Of a stretch of 64,000 bases of DNA, positions 26,002 to 35,008 are shown piece by piece; the stretch's first letter is position 1; every line of letters starts with the position of its first letter. The notes under the pieces were generated by a model that ran no database searches, had not been told where the DNA came from, and saw only the letters and a program-made list of their open reading frames with translations. The translations under genes and the position numbers were made by a program. The DNA is from Nocardia mangyaensis. Lineage in GTDB: Bacteria > Actinomycetota > Actinomycetes > Mycobacteriales > Mycobacteriaceae. The DNA lies in contig NZ_CP018082.1 in the NCBI RefSeq assembly GCF_001886715.1, forward strand, positions 2,852,001-2,916,000. The letters are read 5' to 3'.

Positions 26002-27159
26002 ATGAGTGCCATAGGTGCGATTGCCGGTCTGGGGATGACTCAGATGGGCAAGGTCTACGGTCGATCGGCAGAGGACTTCGCCGACGAGGCTGTGACGAAA
26101 GCGTGTCAGGATGCAGGCTTGCGCCTGTCAGATATCGATGGGCTGCTGGTCAACCCCGGTGCCATGCGTGGGGTTAACCTCCGTCTTTCCAAGCGACTCG
26201 GCCTGGGAGATCTGCGGCTCGCAGCAGATGTCCAGGCGTTCGGCTCGTCAGCTGGCGTGATGGTTCAGACGGCATGCCTGGCGATCGCTGCCGGAGCAGC
26301 GAACACGGTCGCGTGCGTCTTCGCGGATGATCCGCTGAGCGAGGGCCTGACTACCGGTGCCCGATACGCGGGCAAAGTCGACGAGCTGACCGGACTGGCC
26401 GCTATGCCGGTTGCGGTCGGACTCCGCGGTGCGGTCGCTGGGTATGCCCTGGCGGCGCGTCGCCACATGGCGATCTACGGCACCACGAGCCTCGACCTGG
26501 CCGAGGTGGCCGTCAGTGCCCGGTCGTGGGCCGAGTTGAGCCCGCACGCGCAGATGCGCAAACCTATGACCATCGATGATCACCAGAGCTCTCGGATGAT
26601 TTCTGATCCGTTTCGGTTGTTCGATTGCTGCCTGGTCTCCAACGGCGCGATCGCAGTCATAGTGACCTCGGTCGAGCGAGCACGAGATCTGGCGCAGCCG
26701 CTGGTGACGGTCAAGGGCATGGGGCAGTCGCACCCGGACTATCCGATGGATCGTCGCAGCCGTTTCGGTCTGACGACCGGAGCGGTCGAGTCCGGACGGC
26801 AGGCCTATCAGATGGCCGGCGTGAAGCCCGAGGACATCGCCCTGGCCGAGCTCTACGACTGCTTCACCTTCACGACGCTGGTGAGCGCCGAGGATTATGG
26901 CTTTTGCGAGAAGGGTGCTGGGGGAGAGTTCTTCCGTTCGGGCGCAACGGGTCCTGGCGGGCGACTGCCGATCAACACCGGCGGCGGTCACCTGTCGGGC
27001 TACTACATGTGGGGCATGACCCCCCTGTCCGAGGCGGTGATGCAGGTCCGCGGCCAGGCAGGAGACCGCCAGGTCGGTCGCCACGACCTCGCTCTCGTCA
27101 GCGGCAATGGCGGAACCTTTGATGATCATTCCACCTTGATCCTGGCTGATGGGGCGTGA
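26002..27159 (+). CDS. Ltp-type thiolase-fold protein (retro-aldolase candidate)
   Basis: 385 residues from ATG 26002 with GGAAGG 7 bp upstream. Thiolase superfamily, non-specific lipid-transfer protein branch: AIAGLGMTQMGKVYGRSAED, DIDGLLVNPGA, and NTGGGHLSGYYMWGMTPLSEAV. The nucleophilic Cys expected in true thiolases is replaced (FGSSAGVMVQ), while Tyr residues in AELYDCFTF and SGYYMWG match the tyrosines used by Ltp2-type steroid side-chain aldolases (family knowledge). The next gene encodes a DUF35/OB-fold partner, as in the Ltp2-DUF35 complex. A retro-aldol cleavage of a tertiary or branched 3-hydroxyacyl-CoA is the likely reaction. Confidence 0.88.
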   Translation: MSAIGAIAGLGMTQMGKVYGRSAEDFADEAVTKACQDAGLRLSDIDGLLVNPGAMRGVNLRLSKRLGLGDLRLAADVQAFGSSAGVMVQTACLAIAAGAANTVACVFADDPLSEGLTTGARYAGKVDELTGLAAMPVAVGLRGAVAGYALAARRHMAIYGTTSLDLAEVAVSARSWAELSPHAQMRKPMTIDDHQSSRMISDPFRLFDCCLVSNGAIAVIVTSVERARDLAQPLVTVKGMGQSHPDYPMDRRSRFGLTTGAVESGRQAYQMAGVKPEDIALAELYDCFTFTTLVSAEDYGFCEKGAGGEFFRSGATGPGGRLPINTGGGHLSGYYMWGMTPLSEAVMQVRGQAGDRQVGRHDLALVSGNGGTFDDHSTLILADGA

Positions 27160-27163
27160 GTTG

Positions 27164-27553
27164 ATGAGTCTCCTGCAACTGCAACGCGATACCTGGTCGG
27201 CGCCCTTCTTCGACGCGGCCGCTCGGGGTGAGCTGGTCATCTTGCGCTGTCGGGACTGTCACGAGTGGTCCGCGCCCCAGGCGCGTCGCTGCACGTACTG
27301 TTCGTCCGACCGAGTCGCCTGGGCCGGGGCGGCGGGCCGGGGCGAGATTGTTTCCTGGACTACGCCGCACCTTCGTGACGGCGAGTCCACCAAGCCCGCT
27401 TATGTGGTCGCCATGGTTCAGCTCGATGAGGGGCCGTGGATCTACGCTCAGGGCTCGGCAGGTCTCGAGCTTTGTGTCGGGCAGATGGTGACGATCGAGT
27501 TCGCGTCGATCGACGGTGGTGAGTCTCTCCCCGTCATAGCAGTGCCGCGGTAG
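27164..27553 (+). CDS. DUF35/OB-fold zinc-ribbon partner protein
   Basis: 129 residues from ATG 27164 (an ATG at 27149 overlapping the previous gene is possible). N-terminal amphipathic helix, rubredoxin-like zinc ribbon with two Cys pairs (LRCRDCHEW and RRCTYCSSD), then an OB-fold with GRGEIVSWTTPH and PAYVVAMVQLDEG. Proteins of this type bind thiolase-fold subunits and complete their acyl-CoA site. Placed 4 bp after the Ltp-type gene, it is almost certainly its partner. Confidence 0.9.
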   Translation: MSLLQLQRDTWSAPFFDAAARGELVILRCRDCHEWSAPQARRCTYCSSDRVAWAGAAGRGEIVSWTTPHLRDGESTKPAYVVAMVQLDEGPWIYAQGSAGLELCVGQMVTIEFASIDGGESLPVIAVPR

Positions 27554-27623
27554 GCCACTGCGCCTCGAGTTCGTGTCAATTCGTCGAGAAGTTGGACTTG
27601 TCGTTCAGTGAAAGGTGAGTGCG

Positions 27624-28067
27624 ATGAAGATGGATCGCCTGGAGTTCATCGGCGTCGTCGTCGAGGACCTCGAAGAAGGAGTGCGCCGGTTCTCCGAGGT
27701 GCTCGGCCTCGAGTTCGACATCGTGGACACCACCAAGCTCGACATCCAGGCGGCCGATGGTGTCATGCCTGACGAGAGGGCACCGCAGTCAGGCATGCGA
27801 GTGGCCCTCGATGCGAGCGGCACTTTCGAGCTGGTCGAGGTCGAGGGCATGGAGGAGGGTTTCCGCAACGTCCACTTCCGGGTCGACGACATCGAAGCGG
27901 CCATCGCAGAGTTGTCAGCGCGTGGACTGCGGCTGGTTCGACAGTTCGTCGTGGGAGGCATGAAGGAAGCGATCTTCGCCGCCGAGGACCTGTATGGCAT
28001 CCGGGTGTGTCTCCTGGAGTACGAAGGCGACAGCCTCGGGGACGCGATGAGGCGTTCGTCGAAGTAG
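27624..28067 (+). CDS. VOC-family protein (epimerase/glyoxalase-like)
   Basis: 147 residues. Two beta-alpha-beta-beta-beta units of the vicinal-oxygen-chelate fold: LEFIGVVVEDLEEGVRRFSEVLGLEF and FRNVHFRVDDIEAAIAELSARGL, ending DLYGIRVCLLEYEGDS. The first Glu/His-type metal positions and final Glu (VCLLEYE) are consistent with a metal-dependent methylmalonyl-CoA-epimerase-like protein. In this setting, racemising a 2-methyl acyl-CoA is plausible. Ribosome site AAAGGTGAG precedes ATG 27624. Confidence 0.8.
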   Translation: MKMDRLEFIGVVVEDLEEGVRRFSEVLGLEFDIVDTTKLDIQAADGVMPDERAPQSGMRVALDASGTFELVEVEGMEEGFRNVHFRVDDIEAAIAELSARGLRLVRQFVVGGMKEAIFAAEDLYGIRVCLLEYEGDSLGDAMRRSSK

Positions 28068-28234
28068 CAACACCATCCGAGGCGTGCTGATCGCGTCCTC
28101 CATCGTGAGAAGGCATTCACCGACGACAAGCCCCTGATCGGGCGCATCAAGACGATCGGCTACACAAGGTCGTGGATCGAGTGGCGCTGACCGTTCCCAG
28201 TTCAGCGCACGACTACTCGCTCAAAGGAGCACCA

Positions 28235-29713
28235 GTGCAACAATTTGCGATGCATGTCGATGGCAAGGACCGGCTGTCCAGCTCAGGCGACTGGTTCGAG
28301 ACCGAAGACCCGTTTCGAGGCGAACCGTGGGCCAAGATTGCTCGCGGTACGGCCGACGATGTCGATGCCGCAGTCACGGCTGCGCACCACGCGTTCACCC
28401 GAGGTGATTGGGGCTCCTTGACCCCGACCGCGCGGGGCCGGGTGCTGAGCCGGGTCGCCGATGGGATCGCCGCCAACGTGGATCTGCTGGCAGAGCTCGA
28501 GGTCCGTGACAACGGCAAGCTGCTCGCCGAGATGCGGGGCCAGGTCGCCTATTTGCCCGAGTGGCTTCGGTACTACGGAGGATTGGCAGACAAGGTCGAG
28601 GGCACCGTCATCCCGCTCGACAAACCCGGCTACTTCACCTTCACGCGTCGCGAACCGCTCGGTGTCGTGGCCATCATCACCCCATGGAACTCACCACTCA
28701 TGCTCTTGATGTGGAAGCTGGCCCCAGCGCTGGCGACTGGCTGCACCGTGGTGATCAAGCCATCGGAATTCACCTCCGCCTCGACCATTCAACTCGTCAA
28801 GGTGATGGAGGAGGCAGGGCTTCCGCCGGGCGTCGTCAATGTCGTGACGGGCTTCGGGGCGGAGGTTGGCTCTCCGTTGATCGACCATCCCCTGGTGCGG
28901 AAGGTCGGGTTCACCGGCTCGGACAGAACAGGACGGCATATCGGCGCACAGGCAGCACGTCAGCTGAAGCGTTCGACCCTCGAGCTGGGCGGCAAGTCAC
29001 CGAATATCGTCTTTGACGACGCGGACCTGGACGCTGCCGTGAACGGGGTCGTGTCTGGCATTTTTGCTGCCACGGGGCAGAGCTGTATCGCCGGATCGCG
29101 CCTCTTGGTCCAGTCCTCAGTCCACGACGAGGTCGTGCGGCGCATCGTCGACATGAGCCGAACCGCTCGCATGGGTGATCCGATGGATCCGGGCACTCAG
29201 GTAGGGCCGGTCACGACACGTCCCCAGTACCAGAAGGTGCTCGACTACATTGATGTGGCGATTGAGGAAGGTGCGACGGTTGCGGTCGGTGGTCGACCTG
29301 CCGACCGACCTGAGTGCGGCAACGGCTGGTTCGTCGAGCCCACCATCTTCACGGGAGTCGACAACAGCATGCGCATCGCGCAGGAAGAGGTCTTCGGTCC
29401 GGTGCTCGCTGTCATCCCCTTCGAAGATGAGCAGGAAGCCATACGCATTGCCAACGATTCACGCTTCGGACTTGGTGCGGGCGTGTGGACCAGTGATATC
29501 TCACGCGCCTTTCGGATGAGCGAGCAGATCCAGGCCGGCACCGTATGGGTCAACGTCTACCGGGCGGTCAGCTTCATGGCACCATTCGGCGGTGTCAAGG
29601 ACTCGGGCATCGGCAGGGAGAACGGTATCTCCGCTATCGATGAATACCTCGAGACGAAGACGGTCTGGATCAACACCGGCGCGCCGACGGCCGACCCGTT
29701 CGTCATGCGCTGA
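28235..29713 (+). CDS. NAD(P)-dependent aldehyde dehydrogenase
   Basis: 492 residues from GTG 28235, which has an AAAGGAG ribosome site 5 bp upstream; further upstream codons are open but lack one. ALDH superfamily motifs: ITPWNSPLMLLMWKLAPALA, LELGGKSPN with the catalytic Glu, ATGQSCIAGSR with the nucleophilic Cys, and EEVFGPVLAVIPF. It follows the Ltp, DUF35 and VOC genes and would oxidise an aldehyde freed by retro-aldol cleavage to the acid, which the ligase at 30810 could reactivate. Such a chain is an inference from order. Confidence 0.93.
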   Translation: MQQFAMHVDGKDRLSSSGDWFETEDPFRGEPWAKIARGTADDVDAAVTAAHHAFTRGDWGSLTPTARGRVLSRVADGIAANVDLLAELEVRDNGKLLAEMRGQVAYLPEWLRYYGGLADKVEGTVIPLDKPGYFTFTRREPLGVVAIITPWNSPLMLLMWKLAPALATGCTVVIKPSEFTSASTIQLVKVMEEAGLPPGVVNVVTGFGAEVGSPLIDHPLVRKVGFTGSDRTGRHIGAQAARQLKRSTLELGGKSPNIVFDDADLDAAVNGVVSGIFAATGQSCIAGSRLLVQSSVHDEVVRRIVDMSRTARMGDPMDPGTQVGPVTTRPQYQKVLDYIDVAIEEGATVAVGGRPADRPECGNGWFVEPTIFTGVDNSMRIAQEEVFGPVLAVIPFEDEQEAIRIANDSRFGLGAGVWTSDISRAFRMSEQIQAGTVWVNVYRAVSFMAPFGGVKDSGIGRENGISAIDEYLETKTVWINTGAPTADPFVMR

Positions 29714-29753
29714 TTCCTTAGCTCGCCCGAGGCTGAACCACGCGCTGTGCTCC

Positions 29754-29800
29754 TTGACGCACTTTGGGAGCTGCGGCATACTTCAAGCTAGCGAGCGCTA
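29754..29800 (+). promoter_or_regulatory. Promoter and regulon operator before the decarboxylase-family gene
   Basis: TTGACG (29754-29759), 17-bp spacer, CATACT (29777-29782), then the perfect palindrome TAGCGAGCGCTA (29789-29800; extended CTAGCGAGCGCTAG) just downstream, at the expected transcription start. Confidence 0.65.
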
Positions 29801-29881
29801 GAAAGTGCGAATCGTCGTGTCCCCGTGGTTGAGCGAATGTGATCATTTGACGCCATGACATCTAAGAGAAGGGGCTCCACA

Positions 29882-30694
29882 GTGAGTTTCCGACAGTCAG
29901 CCGAGAGCATCGACCGCATCAACGCCACCTTGGCCAACAAGCGACTCACTGGCGAGCGCATCGAGGTAGCTTTCCGTAGCGATCCCGACGTGATCGCTAC
30001 GGTGCTGCCCGCGCCGCTGATGCCTACCGGTTCCGGCCGGGTCGTGGTGCGGGTCACTCGCTGGGTTACGAACTACTGCGGCGCTTTCACGATGGCAGGC
30101 CTGTACGTCGACTCGGTCCATAATGGTATCGAGGGCGAGTACATTCTGGCGATGTTCATCGACGGCTACGATCCCGCCCTTCTGATCGGGCGTGAGGGAT
30201 TCGGCGAGCCCAAGAAGATGGCCTCGATCGATCTGTTCCGCACGCAGAACTCGTTCGTCGGCACGGTGGATCGGATGGGTACTCGGCTGATGACGCTACA
30301 CGTGGATGCTGGCGAAGACACCGGACCGGCCGCGGGCAACGGCGTACTGTACTCGGTGAAGGCCACGCTAGCTCTGGGAGGTGGCCTACAGGACGACGCA
30401 CTCCTGCTCGCGCAGGAGGTCGAGGTCCGCAGCCCGCAGGTTCGACCGGGGACCGGCTCGGTCGTCCTGGGCGGGACTGCTCATGATCCCCTCGACGAGT
30501 TCCCCGTCCTCGAAGTGCTCAGCGCCTCGTACGCCACATCCGAGATGGGTCAGCCTCGACCGGTGGGTGACAGCTACCTCCAGGCCGTGATCCCTAAGGA
30601 GGAGTTCCTGCCGTTCCACTACGGCCGACTGGACGACTGGAGCGCGCACAACGCCCTCGATCAGCATGAGAACGGCTTGGCTGGGACGGTCTGA
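29882..30694 (+). CDS. Acetoacetate-decarboxylase-family protein
   Basis: 270 residues from GTG 29882 with an AGAAGGGG ribosome site; ATG 29855 is an alternative. The segment REGFGEPKKMASIDLFR contains the Glu-Pro-Lys-Lys motif of acetoacetate decarboxylase, whose second or first Lys forms the Schiff base, and GLYVDSVHNGIEGEYILAMFID lies on the sheet before it. Family members include decarboxylases and, in some catabolic clusters, aldolase-dehydratase or hydrolase-like enzymes. The gene leads a two-gene unit with the acyl-CoA ligase, so action on a keto-acid or its CoA ester is likely. Confidence 0.85.
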   Translation: MSFRQSAESIDRINATLANKRLTGERIEVAFRSDPDVIATVLPAPLMPTGSGRVVVRVTRWVTNYCGAFTMAGLYVDSVHNGIEGEYILAMFIDGYDPALLIGREGFGEPKKMASIDLFRTQNSFVGTVDRMGTRLMTLHVDAGEDTGPAAGNGVLYSVKATLALGGGLQDDALLLAQEVEVRSPQVRPGTGSVVLGGTAHDPLDEFPVLEVLSASYATSEMGQPRPVGDSYLQAVIPKEEFLPFHYGRLDDWSAHNALDQHENGLAGTV

Positions 30695-30809
30695 GCACGT
30701 CGCTGACGTACCACGCCAACGCTGATCAGGCGGCCTGCAGATCTCGATCTCTGGCCGGCCGCTGCTCGATTTGAAACAGAACCACTATCCAGGAGGTGTT
30801 GGTGAGATC

Positions 30810-32474
30810 ATGGACGTGATGCAGCCGACCAGCCCTAGACAGGGATCCCCCTACCCCGGTCTGATGATGGACTTCCCGCTCACCGTCCAGCACGTCCTCC
30901 GCCGGATGGAGGGTATCTGGGGCGGCAAGAAGGTCTTCACTCTCATCGACCCTGACACCGGTGCGTGCGCCGAACGGGATTTTCGAGATGTCGTCGCTAG
31001 AGCCGGCCGGCTAGCGCATGCCTTGCAACGACTCGGGGTGCGACCGGGCGACCGTGTCGGGAGCCTGGCCTGGAACAACGCGCAGCATCTCGAGGTGTAC
31101 CTGGCCGTCATGAGCATGGGTGCAGTGCTGCACACCATGAACCTGCGTCTGCACGGCGACCAGCTTGCCTACACGGTCGACCACGCCGAGGACGTCGTCG
31201 TGCTGGTCGAGAGCTCGTTGTCTGGCCAGTTCGCCGAGGTGCTGCCCGGTCTGGAGTCGGTCAGAGAGGTCATTGTGATCGATGACTTCAGCAACCCGGC
31301 TCCGGAGCTGCCGAGCGCCCTCGACTATGAGACGTTGCTGGAGCGTGAGGACCCCAACTTCGAGTGGCCGCACCTCGATGAGCGGTCTGCAGCTGCGCTT
31401 TGTTACACGTCCGGCACGACCGGCGACCCCAAGGGGGTGCTGTACTCTCACCGGTCGATTATTCTGCACGCTTTGGCGATGTCGGGCGCCGATGTTTACG
31501 GAATCACCAGCCGAGATCGGGTACTTGCGCTCGTGCCGCTGTTCCACGCGATGGGTTGGGGTCTTCCGTTCATCTGCGGCCTCGTCGGAAGTGACATCGT
31601 CATGCCGGGAAGGCACCTGAAGCCGGGTCCCCTGGCTCGATTGATCGCCGACCAGCGGGCGACCTGGTCAGCGGGTGTTCCGACTCTGTGGCTCGATCTG
31701 CTGCAGTACATGGATGAAGCCGCTGATGCAGGTCGCAGCCACGATCTGTCTTCGCTCGACACCATCCTGTGCGGAGGGACGGCGGTGGCTGAAAGCCTGA
31801 TCGAGGCGTACAAGACCCGCTTCGATGCTGACGTGATCGAAGGCTGGGGGATGACCGAGATATTTCCGGGCGCGACGGTTGATCGCGGGTCCATGAGCGC
31901 CGCGCGGACCGACGGAGGCACGCGCCGCAAGACGGCGGGCCGAGTTTCCCCGTTGTACGAGCTGCGACTGGTGGACGTCGACGGTACGGTCATGCCGAAC
32001 GACGGCGTAGCGGTGGGCGCCCTCGAAGTACGTGGCCCAGCAGTCGCGAGCGGCTATTTCAAGTCCGACGCCGCGACTGCGGCAGCGATTCACGACGGTT
32101 GGCTCCGCACGGGCGATGTGGGCACGGTCGATTCCACGGGGCAGCTACGGATCACCGATCGCGCCAAGGATGTGATCAAGTCCGGAGGCGAATGGATCTC
32201 GTCTCAGGACCTTGAAGTTGAGCTGCTTGCGCATCCCGCGGTTCGCGAGGCTGCCGTCATTGGGGTGGCTGATCAGCGATGGGGCGAGCGACCCCTGGCG
32301 TTCGTGGTGTTGGGAGCTCCGGCTACGGAGTCCGACTTGAAGACGTTCCTGATGGAACGCGTGGCACGCTGGTGGGTGCCGGAACATTTCGAGATCGTCG
32401 ACGAGATCCTGCGGACGACGACAGGCAAGTTTGACAAGAAGATCCTGCGCGCACAGTTCGACGAGCGACACTGA
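30810..32474 (+). CDS. Acyl-CoA ligase (AMP-forming)
   Basis: 554 residues; ATG 30810 lies 13 bp after AGGAGG. Adenylate-forming motifs are all present: P-loop [71 protein letters not shown], and the C-terminal catalytic Lys in [11 protein letters not shown]. The N-terminal part ([20 protein letters not shown]) is typical of medium- and alkyl-chain FadD/AlkK-like ligases. It probably activates the acid substrate or an acid intermediate to its CoA ester, starting the pathway. Confidence 0.93.
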   Translation: MDVMQPTSPRQGSPYPGLMMDFPLTVQHVLRRMEGIWGGKKVFTLIDPDTGACAERDFRDVVARAGRLAHALQRLGVRPGDRVGSLAWNNAQHLEVYLAVMSMGAVLHTMNLRLHGDQLAYTVDHAEDVVVLVESSLSGQFAEVLPGLESVREVIVIDDFSNPAPELPSALDYETLLEREDPNFEWPHLDERSAAALCYTSGTTGDPKGVLYSHRSIILHALAMSGADVYGITSRDRVLALVPLFHAMGWGLPFICGLVGSDIVMPGRHLKPGPLARLIADQRATWSAGVPTLWLDLLQYMDEAADAGRSHDLSSLDTILCGGTAVAESLIEAYKTRFDADVIEGWGMTEIFPGATVDRGSMSAARTDGGTRRKTAGRVSPLYELRLVDVDGTVMPNDGVAVGALEVRGPAVASGYFKSDAATAAAIHDGWLRTGDVGTVDSTGQLRITDRAKDVIKSGGEWISSQDLEVELLAHPAVREAAVIGVADQRWGERPLAFVVLGAPATESDLKTFLMERVARWWVPEHFEIVDEILRTTTGKFDKKILRAQFDERH

Positions 32475-32500
32475 CTGCTGGTCGACCCGCCGAAGATCTT

Positions 32501-32533
32501 TGGCCCCACACCGCGCGAAGTGGTATGGGGCCA
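32501..32533 (+). terminator. Terminator hairpin after the ligase gene
   Basis: TGGCCCCACACC (32501-32512) pairs with GGTATGGGGCCA (32522-32533) with one mismatch, 27 bp after the ligase stop. Confidence 0.7.
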
Positions 32534-32633
32534 TTGCCATGGGGGCACCTTTCAGAGCGGCGGGTTCCGCGACACGATGCGGATCGAGTCGCGGGCGTGT
32601 CGCTGCGCTCTCGGCAGTCGACACGGTCTGCTC

Positions 32634-32652
32634 GCTATCTATCGTTGATAGC
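32634..32652. promoter_or_regulatory. Regulon-type palindrome before crotonase relic
   Basis: GCTATCTATCGTTGATAGC, perfect arms GCTATC/GATAGC around a 7-base centre. It lies 74 bp before the relic at 32726, in the same place as the operator of its intact paralogue at 45182. Confidence 0.5.
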
Positions 32653-32725
32653 GGCTCGGCCGGTAGGCCGATCTCCCAGTGAGGCGACCGCTCGGTGGTG
32701 GATGCAAGGGTAGAAGTTCATCTGA

Positions 32726-33127
32726 ATGGACAGCTTTGTACAGGCCGCAGTGGAGGGCCTACGGCTGGACCGTCTCAATGACCCCGATCATGGGGTCACG
32801 CCGCGGTCAAGCTGGGCACCATCACCGACATCGCGGGGCTGCTATCGCGCCTGGTGGACTGGGGAGTCGCTGCGGAGATCCTCTCCATCGCCGCTGCGCA
32901 GCGCCGAGCGGACTCTGGTCAACCACGTCGGGCCTGATGGTGGGCTATGTGAATTCGCGATCGACCTCGTAGGCGCCATCGCAGCTTGTCGTGGGAGCTC
33001 AGGTGACCGAGGCACTCATGATTCAGGCTTTGCAAGAGACAGCTTGCGTCGGCGTCATGCGGCAAGTCGTCAAGGTGACCAAGGCCGTCAGGCGTATGAC
33101 GTGTCTTCGCATCTGACGCGATTCTGA
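32726..33127 (+). pseudogene. Crotonase remnant, paralogue of the gene at 45182
   Basis: The start (MDSFVQAAVEG, LNDPD) corresponds to MGDFVLSKVEG, LNDPD of the intact crotonase at 45182-45940. After an internal deletion of roughly 100 residues the sequence resumes in other frames with VKLGTITDIAGLLSRLVDWG, LVNHVGPDGGLCEF, QALQETACVGVMRQVVKV and finally YDVSSHLTRF, each lining up with the paralogue (VKLGTITDTGAATWLLPRLV, LVNHVVPDDEVYEF, QGLEESSRASVLEQFIKV, YDPSSHFTRF). Confidence 0.75.
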
Positions 33128-33140
33128 AGCCCTATCTATC

Positions 33141-33181
33141 TAGCGTAAGCTATTGACGAAAGTGGTCTGGGTCACTAAAGT
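33141..33181 (+). promoter_or_regulatory. Promoter and operator of the F420-type oxidoreductase unit
   Basis: TAGCGTAAGCTA (33141-33152) abuts TTGACG (-35, 33153-33158); 17 bp later TAAAGT (33176-33181) serves as -10. The upstream flank CTATCTATC extends the palindromic region. A near-identical copy exists on the minus strand at 50.99-51.01 kb. Confidence 0.65.
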
Positions 33182-33194
33182 TGCCTTGAGCTTG

Positions 33195-33225
33195 GCCCCG
33201 TGTCGTGGGTCACGCGACACGGGGC
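33195..33225 (+). promoter_or_regulatory. Leader hairpin of the oxidoreductase transcript
   Basis: GCCCCGTGTCG (33195-33205) and CGACACGGGGC (33215-33225) form an 11-bp perfect stem with a 9-base loop, starting about 14 bp after the -10 box. It therefore lies at the 5' end of the mRNA and could stabilise it or attenuate transcription; it might also be the terminator of the decayed gene upstream. Confidence 0.5.
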
Positions 33226-33293
33226 ACTAGGACAACAAGAAGCGATTTGTTCGATCTGCTTGTGATCGGCCCCTTCGTTAAGGAGAACGTGGT

Positions 33294-34214
33294 ATGAAGA
33301 CCGGCGTTATGTCGATGAACACCGACGAGTGCGGCATCAGCCCTTTGGATATGGCTCGGCTTGTCGAAGACAGCGGTATCGAGTCGTTGTGGTTGCCGGA
33401 CCACTCGCACGTGCCGGTGGGAGGGGCGATAGCTACCGAGAAGAAGGCCGAGTACGGCGGTGGCGAGGAACGCGAAGAGCGATTCAAGGTGTCGCCTGGC
33501 CACCTGCCTCGCGAGTATTACCGAAACTACGATCAGCTAACCACCATTGCGGCGATGGGTGCTGTGACGTCCATCCTCAATCTGGGCACGGGAATTTGCC
33601 TCGTCGTTCAGCGCGAGCCGTTGTTCCTCGCCAAGCAATTGGCAACCATCGACCATTTTACAAATGGTCGGTTGATTTTCGGGGTCGGCGCCGGTGCGGG
33701 GTGGAACCGCGGCGAGCTGGAGAACCACGGGGTGGTGCTCAAGACCCGAACCGACTTGATGCTCGAGCGGGTCGATGCCATGAAGCAGATCTGGTCCGAG
33801 GATCAAGCGGAGTTCCACGGCGAGCACGTCGACTTCGACCCGGTCTTCAGCTGGCCGAAGCCGATCAGTAAGCCTCATCCGCAGATCCTGATGGGTGGCA
33901 TGGGGCCCACAGTTCTGGACCGCGTGCTCAGCCATGCAGACGGGTGGTTCCCTGGTCATACCGACAGCACCTTCGACCAGCTGGGCGACCGAATCACCGA
34001 GCTGCGCGAACGTGCGGCAAGCCAGGGCCGGACGGTGGACGTCACGATCAACTTCGGTCGCCTCGAGTTCGTCGAGCAGTACGCCGCCATGAAGCCGGAC
34101 CGGGTCGTGTTCATGATCCCGGCACTCATCAGCGGAGCCGAGAAGCGCAAGTTCATCCAGGAGCTGGGCGCATTGGCCCCTCAGCTGGCAAATTACGCAC
34201 CTACGGTCGCGTGA
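33294..34214 (+). CDS. LLM-class F420-dependent oxidoreductase
   Basis: 306 residues. Luciferase-like fold of the F420 branch: TGVMSMNTDECGISPLDMAR, VEDSGIESLWLPDHSHVPV, LGTGICLVVQREPLFLAKQL, ATIDHFTNGRLIFGVGAGAGWNRGELENHG and PKPISKPHPQILMGGMGPTV. The Asn-Arg-Gly-Glu segment after VGAGAGW and the DHSH motif are features of Mycobacteriales F420-dependent members (family knowledge). Good ribosome site AAGGAGAA. It overlaps the next gene, an F420/NADP reductase-like protein, which supports use of F420. A remnant of a second copy with its promoter lies near 50.5-51.0 kb. Confidence 0.9.
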   Translation: MKTGVMSMNTDECGISPLDMARLVEDSGIESLWLPDHSHVPVGGAIATEKKAEYGGGEEREERFKVSPGHLPREYYRNYDQLTTIAAMGAVTSILNLGTGICLVVQREPLFLAKQLATIDHFTNGRLIFGVGAGAGWNRGELENHGVVLKTRTDLMLERVDAMKQIWSEDQAEFHGEHVDFDPVFSWPKPISKPHPQILMGGMGPTVLDRVLSHADGWFPGHTDSTFDQLGDRITELRERAASQGRTVDVTINFGRLEFVEQYAAMKPDRVVFMIPALISGAEKRKFIQELGALAPQLANYAPTVA

Positions 34215-34978
34215 TGACTTCGCGGATGCGTATCGGGATCTTGGGTGCTGGCTCAATCGGGTCCACGGTGACGAGGAGGCTGAGCCAGGCCGGGCACGAT
34301 GTGAAAGTAGCGAATTCCCGCGGGCCCGAGACCATTGACTCGTCGCTGTGTGAGTTCGGTGCGCGACGGGTCGAGGCGAATGAGGTCGCGGCCGACGTCG
34401 ACGTGCTGATTACCTCGATCCCGTTCAACAAAATGCCCGGAATTGTGGCGTTGATTGAAGTCCTCTCGGCCAAGGCGATAATCATCGATACGTCGAACTA
34501 TTATCCGCACCGTGACGGGAACGTTCCCGTAGTCGATGCAGGACAGGTTGAGAGCGGGTGGGTGTCCGAAGTTCTCGGACGTCCTGTCGTGAAGGCATGG
34601 AACGCGATCACTGCGCAGTCGTTCGCAACGAAGGCGACACCGTCGGGAACGGAAAACCGGATCGCCATTCCGGTTGCGGGAGACGACGCCGTCGGACGCG
34701 ACGTCGCTATGCGTCTGGTCGAGGAAACTGGATTCGACGCTTTTGACGCAGGTTCCATTGAGGACTCGTGGCGCCAGCAGCCGGCGTCGCCGGTGTATTG
34801 CACCGATCTGACGCGCGAGGAGATGCCAGCCGCGCTTGCCGCCGCCGACAAGACGAGTGTCCCGCGGATACGTGATCTCAGCATGGCGCTGCTCATCGAG
34901 AAGACGCACAGCTATACCAAGACCGGCGATCGGTTCGGCGACTGGCTTGTCGAGTTCAACCGGGTCATCTACATGTAG
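34214..34978 (+). CDS. F420/NADP oxidoreductase-like protein (Rossmann fold)
   Basis: 254 residues; ATG 34214 overlaps the stop of the preceding gene by one base (TGATG). N-terminal RIGILGAGSIGSTVTRRLSQAGHDVKVANSRGPE is the NADP-binding fold of coenzyme-F420-dependent NADP reductases (Fno/NpdG type). Later segments are VDVLITSIPFNKMPGIVALI, IIDTSNYYPHRDG, GRPVVKAWNAITAQSFATKA and the C-terminal QQPASPVYCTDL. It either moves hydride between NADPH and F420 for the oxidoreductase or reduces a substrate with NADPH. Confidence 0.85.
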   Translation: MTSRMRIGILGAGSIGSTVTRRLSQAGHDVKVANSRGPETIDSSLCEFGARRVEANEVAADVDVLITSIPFNKMPGIVALIEVLSAKAIIIDTSNYYPHRDGNVPVVDAGQVESGWVSEVLGRPVVKAWNAITAQSFATKATPSGTENRIAIPVAGDDAVGRDVAMRLVEETGFDAFDAGSIEDSWRQQPASPVYCTDLTREEMPAALAAADKTSVPRIRDLSMALLIEKTHSYTKTGDRFGDWLVEFNRVIYM

Positions 34979-35008
34979 TCAATCGCTACCCCGACCAGGT
35001 CCCGAGAG

